Below, in pieces: positions 25,431-35,077 of a stretch of DNA of 64,000 nucleotides. Origin of the DNA: Streptomyces sp. 35G-GA-8 (GTDB lineage: Bacteria; Actinomycetota; Actinomycetes; Streptomycetales; Streptomycetaceae); NCBI RefSeq assembly GCF_023534745.1, contig NZ_JAMHJQ010000006.1, forward strand, positions 395,586-459,585, written 5' to 3'. The notes under the pieces were generated by a model. It ran no database searches. It was given only the letters and a program-made list of their open reading frames with translations, and was not told the origin of the DNA. Every line of letters begins with the position of its first letter. Position 1 is the first letter of the stretch. The position numbers and the translations under genes are program-made.

Positions 25431-25479
25431 TGAATCGTTTCATCGCGGTGAAGCTATGGGAGTCCCCGGTGCGTGTCAA
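25431..25479 (-). promoter_or_regulatory. rhaI promoter with LacI-type operator
   Basis: Read on the minus strand: -35 TTGACA (25479-25474), 17-base spacer, -10 TAGCTT (25456-25451), then the imperfect palindrome TGAAACGATTCA (25442-25431) just past the expected start point. Central CG with TGAA/TTCA arms is the usual form of LacI-family operators. Occupancy would block rhaI transcription. Confidence 0.7.
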
Positions 25480-25551
25480 CCCTTTCCGCATCGCCTCGGG
25501 TTGTGCGTGAAGCACTCCCTGGATTCAACGGAAAATGTCGCGCACAGCCCA

Positions 25552-25607
25552 TTGACGCCGTCGGTAGTGGCCGTTTAGCTTCCGTGCAACCTCATTGAAA
25601 CCTTTCA
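25552..25607 (+). promoter_or_regulatory. Rhamnose ABC-transporter promoter with LacI-type operator
   Basis: -35 TTGACG (25552-25557), 18-base spacer, -10 TAGCTT (25576-25581), then TGAAACCTTTCA (25596-25607), whose arms TGAAA/TTTCA are perfect around a CC centre. The operator falls just after the expected transcription start. This mirrors the rhaI promoter in the same 274-base gap. Confidence 0.7.
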
Positions 25608-25648
25608 CGGCGGGTCATGCCACGAGTCCCCACCGCTGAGGAGCCCTC

Positions 25649-27172
25649 ATGAACCAGCCCGCCACGGACCCCGCCCCGGTCCTGGCCCTCAAGGATGTGA
25701 GCAAGTCCTTCGGCGCCGTACGGGCCCTGCGGGACGTCTCCCTGCGACTGTTCCCCGGTGAGGCACACGCGCTCGCCGGGGAGAACGGCGCGGGCAAGTC
25801 CACCCTCATCAAGACACTCGCCGGGGTGCACAGCCCCGACGCCGGCGAGGTGGTGCTCGACGGCGAGGCCGTCGTCTTCCACGGCCCGGCCGACGCCAGG
25901 GACGCCGGTATCGCCGTCATCTACCAGGAGCCGACGCTCTTCCCCGATCTGTCCATCGCCGAGAACATCTTCATGGGCCGTCAGCCGCGGCGCGCGCTCG
26001 GCCGTATCGACCGCCGGGCCGTACGGGACACCACCGCGGCCCTGATGAAGCGCCTCGGTGTGGAGCTGGACCCGGACCGGCCCGCCCGCGGGCTCTCCAT
26101 AGCCGACCAGCAGATCGTCGAGATCGCCAAGGCGCTCTCCTTCGACGCGCGCGTCCTCATCATGGACGAGCCCACCGCGGCCCTGACCGGCGGTGAGACC
26201 GCCCGGCTGTTCTCCGTCGTGGGGACCCTCAGGGCCGAGGGAGCCGCCGTCCTGTTCATCTCCCACCGACTTGAGGAGATCTTCGGGCTCTGCCAGCGGG
26301 TCACCGTCCTGCGCGACGGCCGCCGGATCTCCTCCGAGCCGCTGGCCGGACTGACCGAGGACGACCTCGTGCGCTCCATGGTGGGCCGGGATCTGGGCGA
26401 CCTGTACCCCAAACAGTCCGTGGACGCCGGGGAGATCGCCCTGTCGGTGCGCCGGCTGACCCGGGAGGGGGTGTTCCGCGACATCTCCTTCGAGGTGCGC
26501 AGGGGCGAGATCGTCGCCCTGGCCGGACTCGTCGGGGCGGGCCGCAGCGAGGTGGCGCAGGCCGTCTTCGGTGTCGACCGGGCCGACGCGGGCGAGGTGG
26601 TGGTCGACGGACGTACGCTCCCGGCCGGTTCACCGACCGCCGCGATGGACGCGGGACTCGCGCTCGTCCCCGAGGACCGCAGACAGCGCGGACTGGTGAT
26701 GGACCTGTCCATCGAACGGAACATCGCCCTCACCGGACTCGACCGGCTCGGCAGGGGCGGCATGGTGCGCCGGGCCCTGGAGCGCGGCCGGGCCGCCGAC
26801 TGGGCCGTACGCCTCCAGCTCAAGTACAACCGGCTCGCCGACCCCGTCGGCGTCCTGTCCGGCGGCAATCAGCAGAAGGTCGTCCTCGCCAAATGGCTGG
26901 CGACGGAACCGGCCGTGCTCATCGTCGACGAACCCACCCGGGGGATCGATGTCGGCACCAAGGCGGAGGTGCACCGGCTCCTCTCCTCCCTGGCCGCGGA
27001 AGGACTCGCCGTCCTCATGATCTCCTCCGACCTGCCCGAGGTGCTCGGCATGGCCGACCGGGTGCTGGTGATGCACGAGGGCCGGCTCACCGCCGAGATC
27101 CCGCGCGCCGAGGCCACCGAGGAAGCCGTGATGGCCGCCGCCACCGGGCGGCGCGGGAGGGCGGCGGCATGA
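25649..27172 (+). CDS. rhaT: Sugar (L-rhamnose) ABC transporter, ATP-binding protein
   Basis: 507 residues with two fused ABC domains as in ribose/rhamnose importers. Domain 1 has Walker [10 protein letters not shown] and [11 protein letters not shown]. Domain 2 has the degenerate P-loop GLVGAGRSE, signature LSGGNQQKV and [13 protein letters not shown]. It powers the high-affinity import of the sugar through the two permeases that follow. ATG 25649 follows GAGGAG. Its stop overlaps the ATG of the first permease (ATGA). Assignment to rhamnose comes from sharing the control region with rhaI, not from the sequence of this subunit. Confidence 0.9.
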   Translation: MNQPATDPAPVLALKDVSKSFGAVRALRDVSLRLFPGEAHALAGENGAGKSTLIKTLAGVHSPDAGEVVLDGEAVVFHGPADARDAGIAVIYQEPTLFPDLSIAENIFMGRQPRRALGRIDRRAVRDTTAALMKRLGVELDPDRPARGLSIADQQIVEIAKALSFDARVLIMDEPTAALTGGETARLFSVVGTLRAEGAAVLFISHRLEEIFGLCQRVTVLRDGRRISSEPLAGLTEDDLVRSMVGRDLGDLYPKQSVDAGEIALSVRRLTREGVFRDISFEVRRGEIVALAGLVGAGRSEVAQAVFGVDRADAGEVVVDGRTLPAGSPTAAMDAGLALVPEDRRQRGLVMDLSIERNIALTGLDRLGRGGMVRRALERGRAADWAVRLQLKYNRLADPVGVLSGGNQQKVVLAKWLATEPAVLIVDEPTRGIDVGTKAEVHRLLSSLAAEGLAVLMISSDLPEVLGMADRVLVMHEGRLTAEIPRAEATEEAVMAAATGRRGRAAA

Positions 27173-28201
27173 CCACCCTGATGGACGAACCCACGACGAC
27201 CACCAAGGACGACGGCTCGGCGCGCTCGCTCGTCGACGCCGTGTTCCGGGCCCGCGAGATCAGCATCGCGGGAGCGCTGGCGCTGCTCGTCCTCGGCACC
27301 TGGATCGCCAACCCGCGCTTCCTCGACGACCAGGGCGTCAAGGACCTCCTCCTGAACGCCTCCATCCTGGTCCTGCTCGCCGTCGGCCAGTCCGTGGTCG
27401 TCGTCACCCGCAATATCGACCTCTCGGTCGGCTCGGTCGTCGGTCTCTCCGCCTTCGCCTGCGGCAAGTTCGTCGCGGGCACCGAGCACGGCGTACTCAC
27501 CGTCATGCTGCTGGGTATCGCCCTCGGCGTGGCCTGCGGACTGGTCAGCGGCGCCCTGGTGAGCTTCGGCAGGGTACCGGCGCTCGTGGTCACCCTCGGC
27601 ATGCTCTACATCATCCAGGGCCTCGACTACTGGTGGGCGCAGGGCGAGCAGATCAGCGCCAACGACGTCCCCGGCCCGGTCCTCGGCCTGGGCAGCGGGG
27701 GCATCCTCGGCATCCCCTATCTGCCCCTCATCGCGCTGGCCCTGCTGGCCGCCACCGCGTACTACCTGCGCGGCTACCGCTCGGGGCGTGAGCTGTACGC
27801 GATCGGCTCCAACCCCGAGGCCGCCCGGCTGGCCGGCGTACCGATCCGCCGCCGGATCCTCGGCGCGTACGCCTTCTCCGGTGCCGTCGCCGGATTCGCC
27901 GGTGCCCTGTGGCTCGCCCGCTTCGGCACCGTCGTCGCCGACAACGCGCACGGCTGGGAACTGACCGTCGTCAGCGCCGTGGTCGTCGGCGGCGTGGCCA
28001 TCACCGGCGGCACCGGCACGGTCTGGGGAGCCGCGCTCGGCGCGTTGCTGCTCACCACCATCGGCAGCGCGCTGGTCGTCCTGAAGGTCGACTCGTTCTG
28101 GCAGGGCGCCATCACCGGCGCGCTGCTCCTCGCGGCCATCACCGTCGACCGGATCGTGTCCCTGCGCATGACAGCCGCACTGAGGAAGAGGAGCGCCCGG
28201 C

Positions 28202-28218
<17 letters not shown>
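27169..28218 (+). CDS. rhaP: Sugar ABC transporter permease (first)
   Basis: 349 residues, hydrophobic, of the RbsC/BPD-transp-2 family. Conserved signatures are [25 protein letters not shown] and the C-terminal [18 protein letters not shown] coupling region for the ATPase. It starts with an ATGA overlap with the ATPase stop and overlaps the second permease by 17 bases, so it is tightly coupled. It forms half of the membrane channel for L-rhamnose. Confidence 0.88.
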
Positions 28219-29272
<1,054 letters not shown>

Positions 29273-29374
29273 GCACGCGCGCGCCGGCACGTCTCCCGCA
29301 CGCTCCCGCACGTCCCTGAACCCCCCCCGCATGGCCCCGAGTCCGCCGTACCTCCCGAAAGGCATCCGCCCGCC

Positions 29375-30460
29375 ATGATCACCCGAATCGCAGCCCGACG
29401 CCGTGCGGCCGTCACCGCCGCCACCGCCTGCGCCCTCGCCGTCGCACTGACCGCCTGCTCCGGCACCACCAAGGACAGCGCCGAGAAGGACACCACGAAC
29501 GCGGGCACCGCGGCGAAGGCCGACCCGAACGCCCCCCTCAAGAAGGGGCTCAAGCTCGCCTTCCTGCCCAAGCAGATCAACAACCCGTACGAGAAGATCG
29601 TCGACGAGGCGGGTATCGCCGCCGCCGAGGAGTACGGCGCCACGGGCAAGGAGGTCGGTCCCTCCGACGCCAGCGCCTCTTCCCAGGTCTCGTACATCAA
29701 CACCCTGATCCAGCAGCGCCAGGACGCCATCCTCATCGCGGCCAATGACCCGAACGCGGTGTGCGGCCCGCTCAAGCAGGCCATGAAGAAGGACATCAAG
29801 GTCGTCGCGTACGACTCGGACACCGCCAAGGACTGCCGGCAGCTCTTCATCAACCAGGCCAGCTCCGAGGAGATAGGCCGGAGTCTCGTCCAGCACCTGG
29901 GCGAACAGATCGGCTACCAGGGCAAGATCGCGATCCTCTCGGCCACCCAGAACGCCACGAACCAGAACACCTGGATCGAGTTCATGAAGGACGAGCTGAA
30001 GCTGCCCAGGTACAAGAACATGCGACTCGTCAAGGTCGCGTACGGCGACGATGCGGACCAGAAGTCCTTCCAGCAGACCCAGGGCCTGCTCCAGGCGTAT
30101 CCCGACCTCAAGGGCATCATCTCGCCCACCACCGTCGGCATCGCCGCCGCCGCCCGCTACCTCGGTGACTCCTCGTACAAGGGCAAGGTCGTGCTCAACG
30201 GCCTGGGCACCCCGAACCAGATGCGCAAGTACGTCAAGGACGGCACCGTCGAGCAGTTCTCGCTCTGGAACCCCGAAGAGCTGGGCTATCTGGGCTCGTA
30301 CGCGGCCGCGGCCCTGGCCTCCGGTCAGATCACCGGTGCCGAGGGAGAGAAGTTCAAGGCGGGCAAGCTCGGTGAGTACACCATCGGCAAGGACGGCGAG
30401 ATCATCCTCGGTGAACCGACCGTCTTCGACAAGGGCAACATCGACAAGTTCGACTTCTGA
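29375..30460 (+). CDS. rhaS: L-rhamnose-binding lipoprotein of the ABC importer
   Basis: 361 residues. Lipoprotein signal with lipobox LTAC (about residues 24-27), then a periplasmic-binding fold of the Peripla_BP_4 type: LKLAFLPKQINNPYEKIVDEAGIAAAEEYGA, IAANDPNAVCGPLKQA and GIISPTTVGIAAAARYL. The last stretch is typical of RhaS proteins. It captures the sugar at the cell surface and hands it to the permeases. It lies 102 bases after the second permease. A hairpin downstream (30512-30563) may set its expression apart from the genes that follow. Confidence 0.9.
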   Translation: MITRIAARRRAAVTAATACALAVALTACSGTTKDSAEKDTTNAGTAAKADPNAPLKKGLKLAFLPKQINNPYEKIVDEAGIAAAEEYGATGKEVGPSDASASSQVSYINTLIQQRQDAILIAANDPNAVCGPLKQAMKKDIKVVAYDSDTAKDCRQLFINQASSEEIGRSLVQHLGEQIGYQGKIAILSATQNATNQNTWIEFMKDELKLPRYKNMRLVKVAYGDDADQKSFQQTQGLLQAYPDLKGIISPTTVGIAAAARYLGDSSYKGKVVLNGLGTPNQMRKYVKDGTVEQFSLWNPEELGYLGSYAAAALASGQITGAEGEKFKAGKLGEYTIGKDGEIILGEPTVFDKGNIDKFDF

Positions 30461-30511
30461 GCGGGGCGACACCCGCGTCGCCCGGGACGGCGTTGTCTCG
30501 TTCATGTATCA

Positions 30512-30563
30512 CCGGACGTCGACCGGCATCACACCCTCGCCCCCGCGGGTGATCGACGTCCGG
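30512..30563 (+). terminator. Intercistronic hairpin after rhaS
   Basis: Outer arms CCGGACGTCGA (30512-30522) and TCGACGTCCGG (30553-30563) pair perfectly over 11 bp. Inside them ATCAC/CCC pairs with GGGTGAT. A smaller hairpin (GGGCGAC/GTCGCCC) lies directly after the rhaS stop. These could partly end transcription or stabilise the rhaS message. Confidence 0.6.
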
Positions 30564-30610
30564 CTCCCGACCTGAGGCACCACCCCGTCCCGAGGCACGA
30601 AGGAACCGCC

Positions 30611-32035
30611 ATGACCACACGCACCCCCGCCGTCGCCCGTAAGCCCAGGATCGGCCTGGTCGCCGGGGGACTCGGCGCCTACTGGCCGCAGTTCCCCGAT
30701 CTGCTCCCGCAACTCCAGCGCTCCGCGGACCGAGTCACCGAACGGATGCGGGAGTTCGACGCCGAGGTCGTCGACGTCGGCTTCATCTCCGACGCCCAGC
30801 AGGGGGCCGAGGCCGCCGAAAAGCTGCGCGCCGCCGACTGCGATCTGATCGTCGGCTTCCTCACCACCTATATGACGGCCACCATGCTCGTGCCCATCGC
30901 ACAGCGCAGCGGCGCGCCGGTCCTGCTGATCAACCTCCAGCCCACCCCGGCCATGGACCACGCCTCGTTCGACACCGGACAGTGGCTGGCGTACTGCGGC
31001 GCCTGCCCGCTGCCGGAGATGGCCAACGCCTTCGAACGTGTCGGCGTGCCGTTCCGCTCCGTCTCCGGCCATCTGGAGGACGAGCGCGCCTGGCAGCGCA
31101 TCGGCCGCTGGATCCGCGCCGCCGGGGTCCGCGCGGTGCTGCGGAACGGCCGGCACGGTCTGATGGGCCATCTCTACCCAGGGATGTACGACGTGTCCAC
31201 GGACCTCACCATGGTCCCCGGCCATCTCGGCGGCCATGTGGAGGTCGTCGAATTCGACGATCTGCGGGTACGGGTGGAGCAGGTCGAGGACGACGACCTC
31301 AGGGCCAAACTGGACGAGACCCGGGCGCTCTTCGAACTCGCCGACTCCGTGGTCGAGGAGGACCTTCGCTGGGCCGCCCGTGTCGCCGTCGGCCTCGACC
31401 GGCTGGTCGAGGACTTCGACCTGGACTCCCTCGCGTACTACCACCGCGGACTCGACGCCGAGATCCATGAACGGCTCGGCGCGGGCATGATCCTCGGCTC
31501 CTCGCTGCTCACCGCCCGTGGTGTCCCGGCCTGCGGTGAGTACGAACTCCGCACCTCCCTGGCCATGCTCGTCGCCGACCGGCTCGGCGCGGGTGGCTCG
31601 TTCACCGAACTCCAGGCCCTGGACTTCACGGCCGGTGTGGTCGAGATGGGCCACGACGGCCCCGGGCACCTCGCCATCAGCGCGCGCAAGCCCCTGCTGC
31701 GCGGGCTGGGCGTCTACCACGGCAAGCGCGGCTGGGGGGTCTCCGTCGAGTTCGACGTACGGCACGGACCCGTCACGCTGGTCGGGCTCGGACAGAGCCG
31801 CGACGGCCGCTACCGGCTGGTCGCCGCCGAGGGCGAGGTCGTCCCCGGCCCGCATCTGGAGATCGGCAACACCACCTCGCGTGTCGACTTCGGCTGCGAC
31901 CCGGGGGAGTGGACCGACGCCTGGAGCGCGAGCGGGGTCGGCCATCACTGGGCGCTGGCCACCGGCGCACTGCTGCCCGAGCTGCGCGCGCTGTCCGGGC
32001 TGACCGGCCTGGAGCTCGTGGAAGTCTCCGTCTGA
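30611..32035 (+). CDS. L-fucose/L-arabinose isomerase-family protein
   Basis: 474 residues. The overall pattern is that of the L-fucose/L-arabinose isomerase superfamily: an N-terminal Rossmann-like region (RIGLVAGGLGAYWPQFPDL, CDLIVGFLTTYMTATMLVPIAQ), CGACPLPEMANAFERVGV, SLAYYHRGLD, CGEYELRTSLAML and a C-terminal GHHWALATG with metal-type His and Glu residues (EMGHDGPGHL). It would interconvert an aldose and a ketose. Its presence in the rhamnose uptake operon, besides a true RhaI, suggests a second sugar or a proofreading role. GAAGGAA precedes the ATG. Its stop overlaps the next ATG (TGATG). Confidence 0.82.
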   Translation: MTTRTPAVARKPRIGLVAGGLGAYWPQFPDLLPQLQRSADRVTERMREFDAEVVDVGFISDAQQGAEAAEKLRAADCDLIVGFLTTYMTATMLVPIAQRSGAPVLLINLQPTPAMDHASFDTGQWLAYCGACPLPEMANAFERVGVPFRSVSGHLEDERAWQRIGRWIRAAGVRAVLRNGRHGLMGHLYPGMYDVSTDLTMVPGHLGGHVEVVEFDDLRVRVEQVEDDDLRAKLDETRALFELADSVVEEDLRWAARVAVGLDRLVEDFDLDSLAYYHRGLDAEIHERLGAGMILGSSLLTARGVPACGEYELRTSLAMLVADRLGAGGSFTELQALDFTAGVVEMGHDGPGHLAISARKPLLRGLGVYHGKRGWGVSVEFDVRHGPVTLVGLGQSRDGRYRLVAAEGEVVPGPHLEIGNTTSRVDFGCDPGEWTDAWSASGVGHHWALATGALLPELRALSGLTGLELVEVSV

Positions 32036-33060
32036 TGCGGCGTCCGGTGGGAATCAAGGACGTGGCCGGCGCGGCCGGTGTCTCGGTGGGCACCGTCTCG
32101 AATGTGATCAACCGCCCCGAGTCCGTGACCGAGGAGACCCGCCGGCGCGTTCTGGCCACCATCGAACGGCTCGGCTACGTACGCAGCGAATCCGCGCGGC
32201 AGTTGCGCGCGGGCCGCAGTCGTATTCTGGCCATGCTCGTGCTCGACATGGCCAATCCGTTCTTCGTGGCGGTGGCCACGGGCGCGGAACGCTCCGCCCG
32301 CGCCGCCGGACTCGGCGTGATGCTGTGCAACAGCGCGGAGAGCCCCGCCGAGGAGGCCACCTACCTCAATCTCTTCTCCGAACAGCAGGTACGGGGCGTG
32401 CTGGTCACCCCGGCCGATATGAGCGGACGCAACCTCGACACCTTCCGGCGCCACGGCATCCCGTTCGTCCTCGTCGACCGCATCGTGCCCAGCGCGGACG
32501 GCTGTTCGGTCTCCGTCGACGATGTGGCGGGCGGCGCCCTGGCCGTACGCCATCTGCTGCGGCGCGGCTGCCGCGAGATCGTGTACGTCAGCGGTCCGAT
32601 GCATCTGGCGCAGTGCCGCAACCGCCGCGAGGGCGCGCTGACCGCCCTCGCGGAAGCGGGGCTGCCGCCCGGGGCGCTGAGGCATATCGAGGCCGCGCGG
32701 CTCGATGTCGCGGCGGGCCGGGACGCCGGGGCGCGGCTCCTCGGTATGGAGTCCCGGCCGAGCGCGGTGTTCTGCGCGAACGACCTGCTGGCACTGGGCG
32801 TGCTGCAGACGCTGTACCACGCGGGGATACGGGTGCCCGAGGATGTCGCCCTCGTCGGTTACGACGACATAGAGTTCGCGTCCGCCGCGGCCGTACCGCT
32901 GACGTCGGTGCGCCAGCCGGCCGTCCGGCTGGGCGTGGCCGCGGCGGATCTGCTCATCGAGGAGACCGGCGACGACGCCGCGCGCCATGAGCACCGGCGC
33001 ATCGTGCTGCAGCCCGAGCTCGTGGTGCGGGCCTCCACGCTCGCCCGGACGCACCCGTGA
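32035..33060 (+). CDS. Second LacI-family regulator of the rhamnose regulon
   Basis: 341 residues, ATG overlapping the isomerase stop. It aligns without gaps over most of its length with the LacI protein at 19217-20260, including an almost identical recognition helix (VGTVSNVINRPESV against VGTVSNVLNRPEKV) and identical segments such as DMANPFFVAVA, CSVSVDDVAGGALAVRHLL and CANDLLALGVLQ. The two are clear paralogues flanking the regulon. Identical DNA contacts with somewhat different sensor residues suggest that one operator set is read by two regulators with different effectors. Confidence 0.9.
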   Translation: MRRPVGIKDVAGAAGVSVGTVSNVINRPESVTEETRRRVLATIERLGYVRSESARQLRAGRSRILAMLVLDMANPFFVAVATGAERSARAAGLGVMLCNSAESPAEEATYLNLFSEQQVRGVLVTPADMSGRNLDTFRRHGIPFVLVDRIVPSADGCSVSVDDVAGGALAVRHLLRRGCREIVYVSGPMHLAQCRNRREGALTALAEAGLPPGALRHIEAARLDVAAGRDAGARLLGMESRPSAVFCANDLLALGVLQTLYHAGIRVPEDVALVGYDDIEFASAAAVPLTSVRQPAVRLGVAAADLLIEETGDDAARHEHRRIVLQPELVVRASTLARTHP

Positions 33061-33085
33061 ACGGCCGGGAACTGAGCGTTCGTCA

Positions 33086-33117
33086 GACCCTGACTTGGTC
33101 TAGACCTTGACAGGGTC
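33086..33117 (+). promoter_or_regulatory. DasR/chitinase operator inside a nested palindrome
   Basis: The core TGGTCTAGACCT (33096-33107) equals the 12-base element of Streptomyces chitinase promoters and fits the DasR consensus. It lies at the exact centre of a 32-bp palindrome with outer arms GACCCTG (33086-33092) and CAGGGTC (33111-33117). A TTGACA hexamer (33107-33112) overlaps the right side and may be the chitinase -35. Confidence 0.8.
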
Positions 33118-33194
33118 CGCACAATTCCGGTTTGGTTCCCTCACCCCCCATGGCGAGCGCCGGCAGCGGCTGCTCGCGCGAAGGAGTGAGTCGT

Positions 33195-34253
33195 TTGAGA
33201 CAGCGAGTCCTTGCCCTCCTCACGGCGATGGTTTCGGCCCTCGCCCTCGCCGTGTTCCTGCCCGCCTCCACCGCCTCCGCCGCGACCTGCGGCCCCGGCT
33301 GGACCGCCTCCGCCGTCTACACCGGCGGAAATGTCGCCTCGTACAACGGTCGCAACTGGTCGGCGAAGTGGTGGACCCAGGGGGAGACCCCCGGCACCGC
33401 CGATGTCTGGGCCGACCAGGGCAGTTGTGACGGCTCCAGCCCCGGTGGCGGGTCCGGCGGCAGCTGCGACTATCCCGCCTGGGTCGCGGGCCGCGCGTAT
33501 GTCGCCGGCGACATCGTCAAGTACACCGACGGCAAGTTCTACCGGGCCGAGCACGACAACCCGGGCTACGACCCGGTCATCAGCACCTGGTACTGGGAGC
33601 CCTACACCTGTGGCACCACCCCGCCGCCACAGGGCGGATTCGTGGTCAGCGAGGCCCAGTTCAACCAGATGTTCCCGAGCCGGAACTCCTTCTACTCCTA
33701 CAGCGGTCTGACCGCCGCCCTCGGCGCCTACCCCGGTTTCGCGAACACCGGCAGCGACACGATCAAGCGCCAGGAAGCCGCCGCGTTCCTGGCGAACGTC
33801 AGCCATGAGACCGGTGGGCTCGTCCACATCGTCGAGCAGAACACCGCCAACTACCCGCACTACTGCGACACTTCGCAGCCCTACGGCTGCCCCGCCGGAC
33901 AGGCCGCCTACTACGGACGCGGCCCGATCCAGCTGAGCTGGAACTTCAACTACAAGGCCGCGGGCGACGCCCTCGGCATCGACCTCCTCAACAACCCCTG
34001 GCTCGTGCAGAACGACTCGGCCGTGGCCTGGAAGACGGCTCTCTGGTACTGGAACACCCAGACCGGACCCGGCACGATGACCCCGCACAACGCCATGGTC
34101 AACAGCCGCGGCTTCGGCGAGACCATTCGCAGCATCAACGGCAGCATCGAGTGCAACGGGGGCAACCCCGGACAGGTGCAGAGCCGGATCAACAACTACC
34201 AGCGCTTCGTGGGGATCCTCGGGACCACTCCCGGGTCCAATCTGAGCTGCTGA
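33195..34253 (+). CDS. Secreted GH19 chitinase with two chitin-binding modules
   Basis: 352 residues from TTG 33195, chosen because GAAGGAG lies 8 bases upstream. Signal peptide (residues 1-29, ending ASTASAA), two CBM5/12-like modules (about 31-78 and 91-139, each bounded by cysteines and rich in Trp), a glycine/serine linker and a GH19 catalytic domain (about 149-352). The catalytic acid and base are Glu-205 (SHETGG) and Glu-214 (VEQN), nine residues apart as in ChiC. It hydrolyses chitin and acts against fungal walls. Having two binding modules is unusual, since most Streptomyces GH19 enzymes have one. It is regulated by the DasR site upstream and ends at the hairpin 34269-34307. Confidence 0.95.
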   Translation: MRQRVLALLTAMVSALALAVFLPASTASAATCGPGWTASAVYTGGNVASYNGRNWSAKWWTQGETPGTADVWADQGSCDGSSPGGGSGGSCDYPAWVAGRAYVAGDIVKYTDGKFYRAEHDNPGYDPVISTWYWEPYTCGTTPPPQGGFVVSEAQFNQMFPSRNSFYSYSGLTAALGAYPGFANTGSDTIKRQEAAAFLANVSHETGGLVHIVEQNTANYPHYCDTSQPYGCPAGQAAYYGRGPIQLSWNFNYKAAGDALGIDLLNNPWLVQNDSAVAWKTALWYWNTQTGPGTMTPHNAMVNSRGFGETIRSINGSIECNGGNPGQVQSRINNYQRFVGILGTTPGSNLSC

Positions 34254-34268
34254 GCATCGTCCGAGCAG

Positions 34269-34307
34269 AGGCCGGTCCGAGGGTGTTCGCCACCGTCGGA
34301 CCGGCCT
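34269..34307 (+). terminator. Chitinase terminator
   Basis: AGGCCGGTCCGA (34269-34280) and TCGGACCGGCCT (34296-34307) form a perfect 12-bp stem 15 bases after the chitinase stop. Confidence 0.8.
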
Positions 34308-34468
34308 TCGCGTACGTACGAACGTTCCCGGCCCCTGCCGGTTCCGCGCCGGAGAACTGATCGGCCGCCGTGTCGTTGAGCCAGTCGGGTCACGGCCCGT
34401 TCCCGCGCGCTCGCCGCGTGACGGAGCCGTCGCCCGGACCGAGCGGCGCACGACGAGGGAAGGCCTTC

Positions 34469-35023
34469 ATGCAGGCGGGAATCCAGGCGGAATCGGACCG
34501 TACAAGGCCCTCCGGACAGATAGCGGCCCCCGCACCGGGCGCCGCCGCGACGGATCCGTCACGGCGCGCCAGGACGCGACGCGATCTGCTGCGCGCGCTC
34601 TTCACCCTGGGCATGGTCACGGGCACCTCCGGGGCGTTGGCGCCCATCCTCGAAGCGGGGCGCGGGAGCGTCGGCGCGGTGGCCGGAGGCCCGGCACGGA
34701 ACGCGGAGACCGGGAACGACCGGGCCTTCGAGGAGATGTACCGAGGACGGCATATCCGGATCGGGCGCTCGGGCACCGCGCGCCCCGGCTCCGTCACCAC
34801 GGTCGCGGCCGGTCCGGACGCCTCCGTCCTGTCGCCTCCGTCCCCGCCCGACATCCGGATCGACGGCCGGCCGCTCCCGTTGACGCGGCGGGCCGACGGC
34901 GGCTATCTGAGCGTGGTCAACCACTACGAGTCGTTCCCGACCCCGCTCGCGGCGGCCCGTGCGGCGGTCAGGGATCTCGGGGGCGCGCAACTGGCCCTCG
35001 ACGGACCGGTCCACCACATCTGA
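34469..35023 (+). CDS. melC1: Tyrosinase co-factor / copper chaperone MelC1
   Basis: 184 residues. It has a twin-arginine signal near residue 35 (RTRRDLLRALFTLGMVTGTSGA) and the MelC1 core: FEEMYRGRHIRI and DGRPLPLTRRADGGYLSVVNHYESFPTPLAAARAAVRDLGGAQL, with the conserved histidine. MelC1 delivers copper to apotyrosinase and carries it through the Tat channel. The start is ATG 34469 with GAGGGAAGG upstream. The frame is open to 34370 but not conserved there. It is about 35-40 residues longer than typical MelC1, mostly before the Tat motif. It forms an operon with melC2. Confidence 0.9.
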   Translation: MQAGIQAESDRTRPSGQIAAPAPGAAATDPSRRARTRRDLLRALFTLGMVTGTSGALAPILEAGRGSVGAVAGGPARNAETGNDRAFEEMYRGRHIRIGRSGTARPGSVTTVAAGPDASVLSPPSPPDIRIDGRPLPLTRRADGGYLSVVNHYESFPTPLAAARAAVRDLGGAQLALDGPVHHI

Positions 35024-35077
35024 CCCGTCCAGCCACCCCGTCTCACCGGATTCGACGGCTGGAGGGCCGCCTCACCG

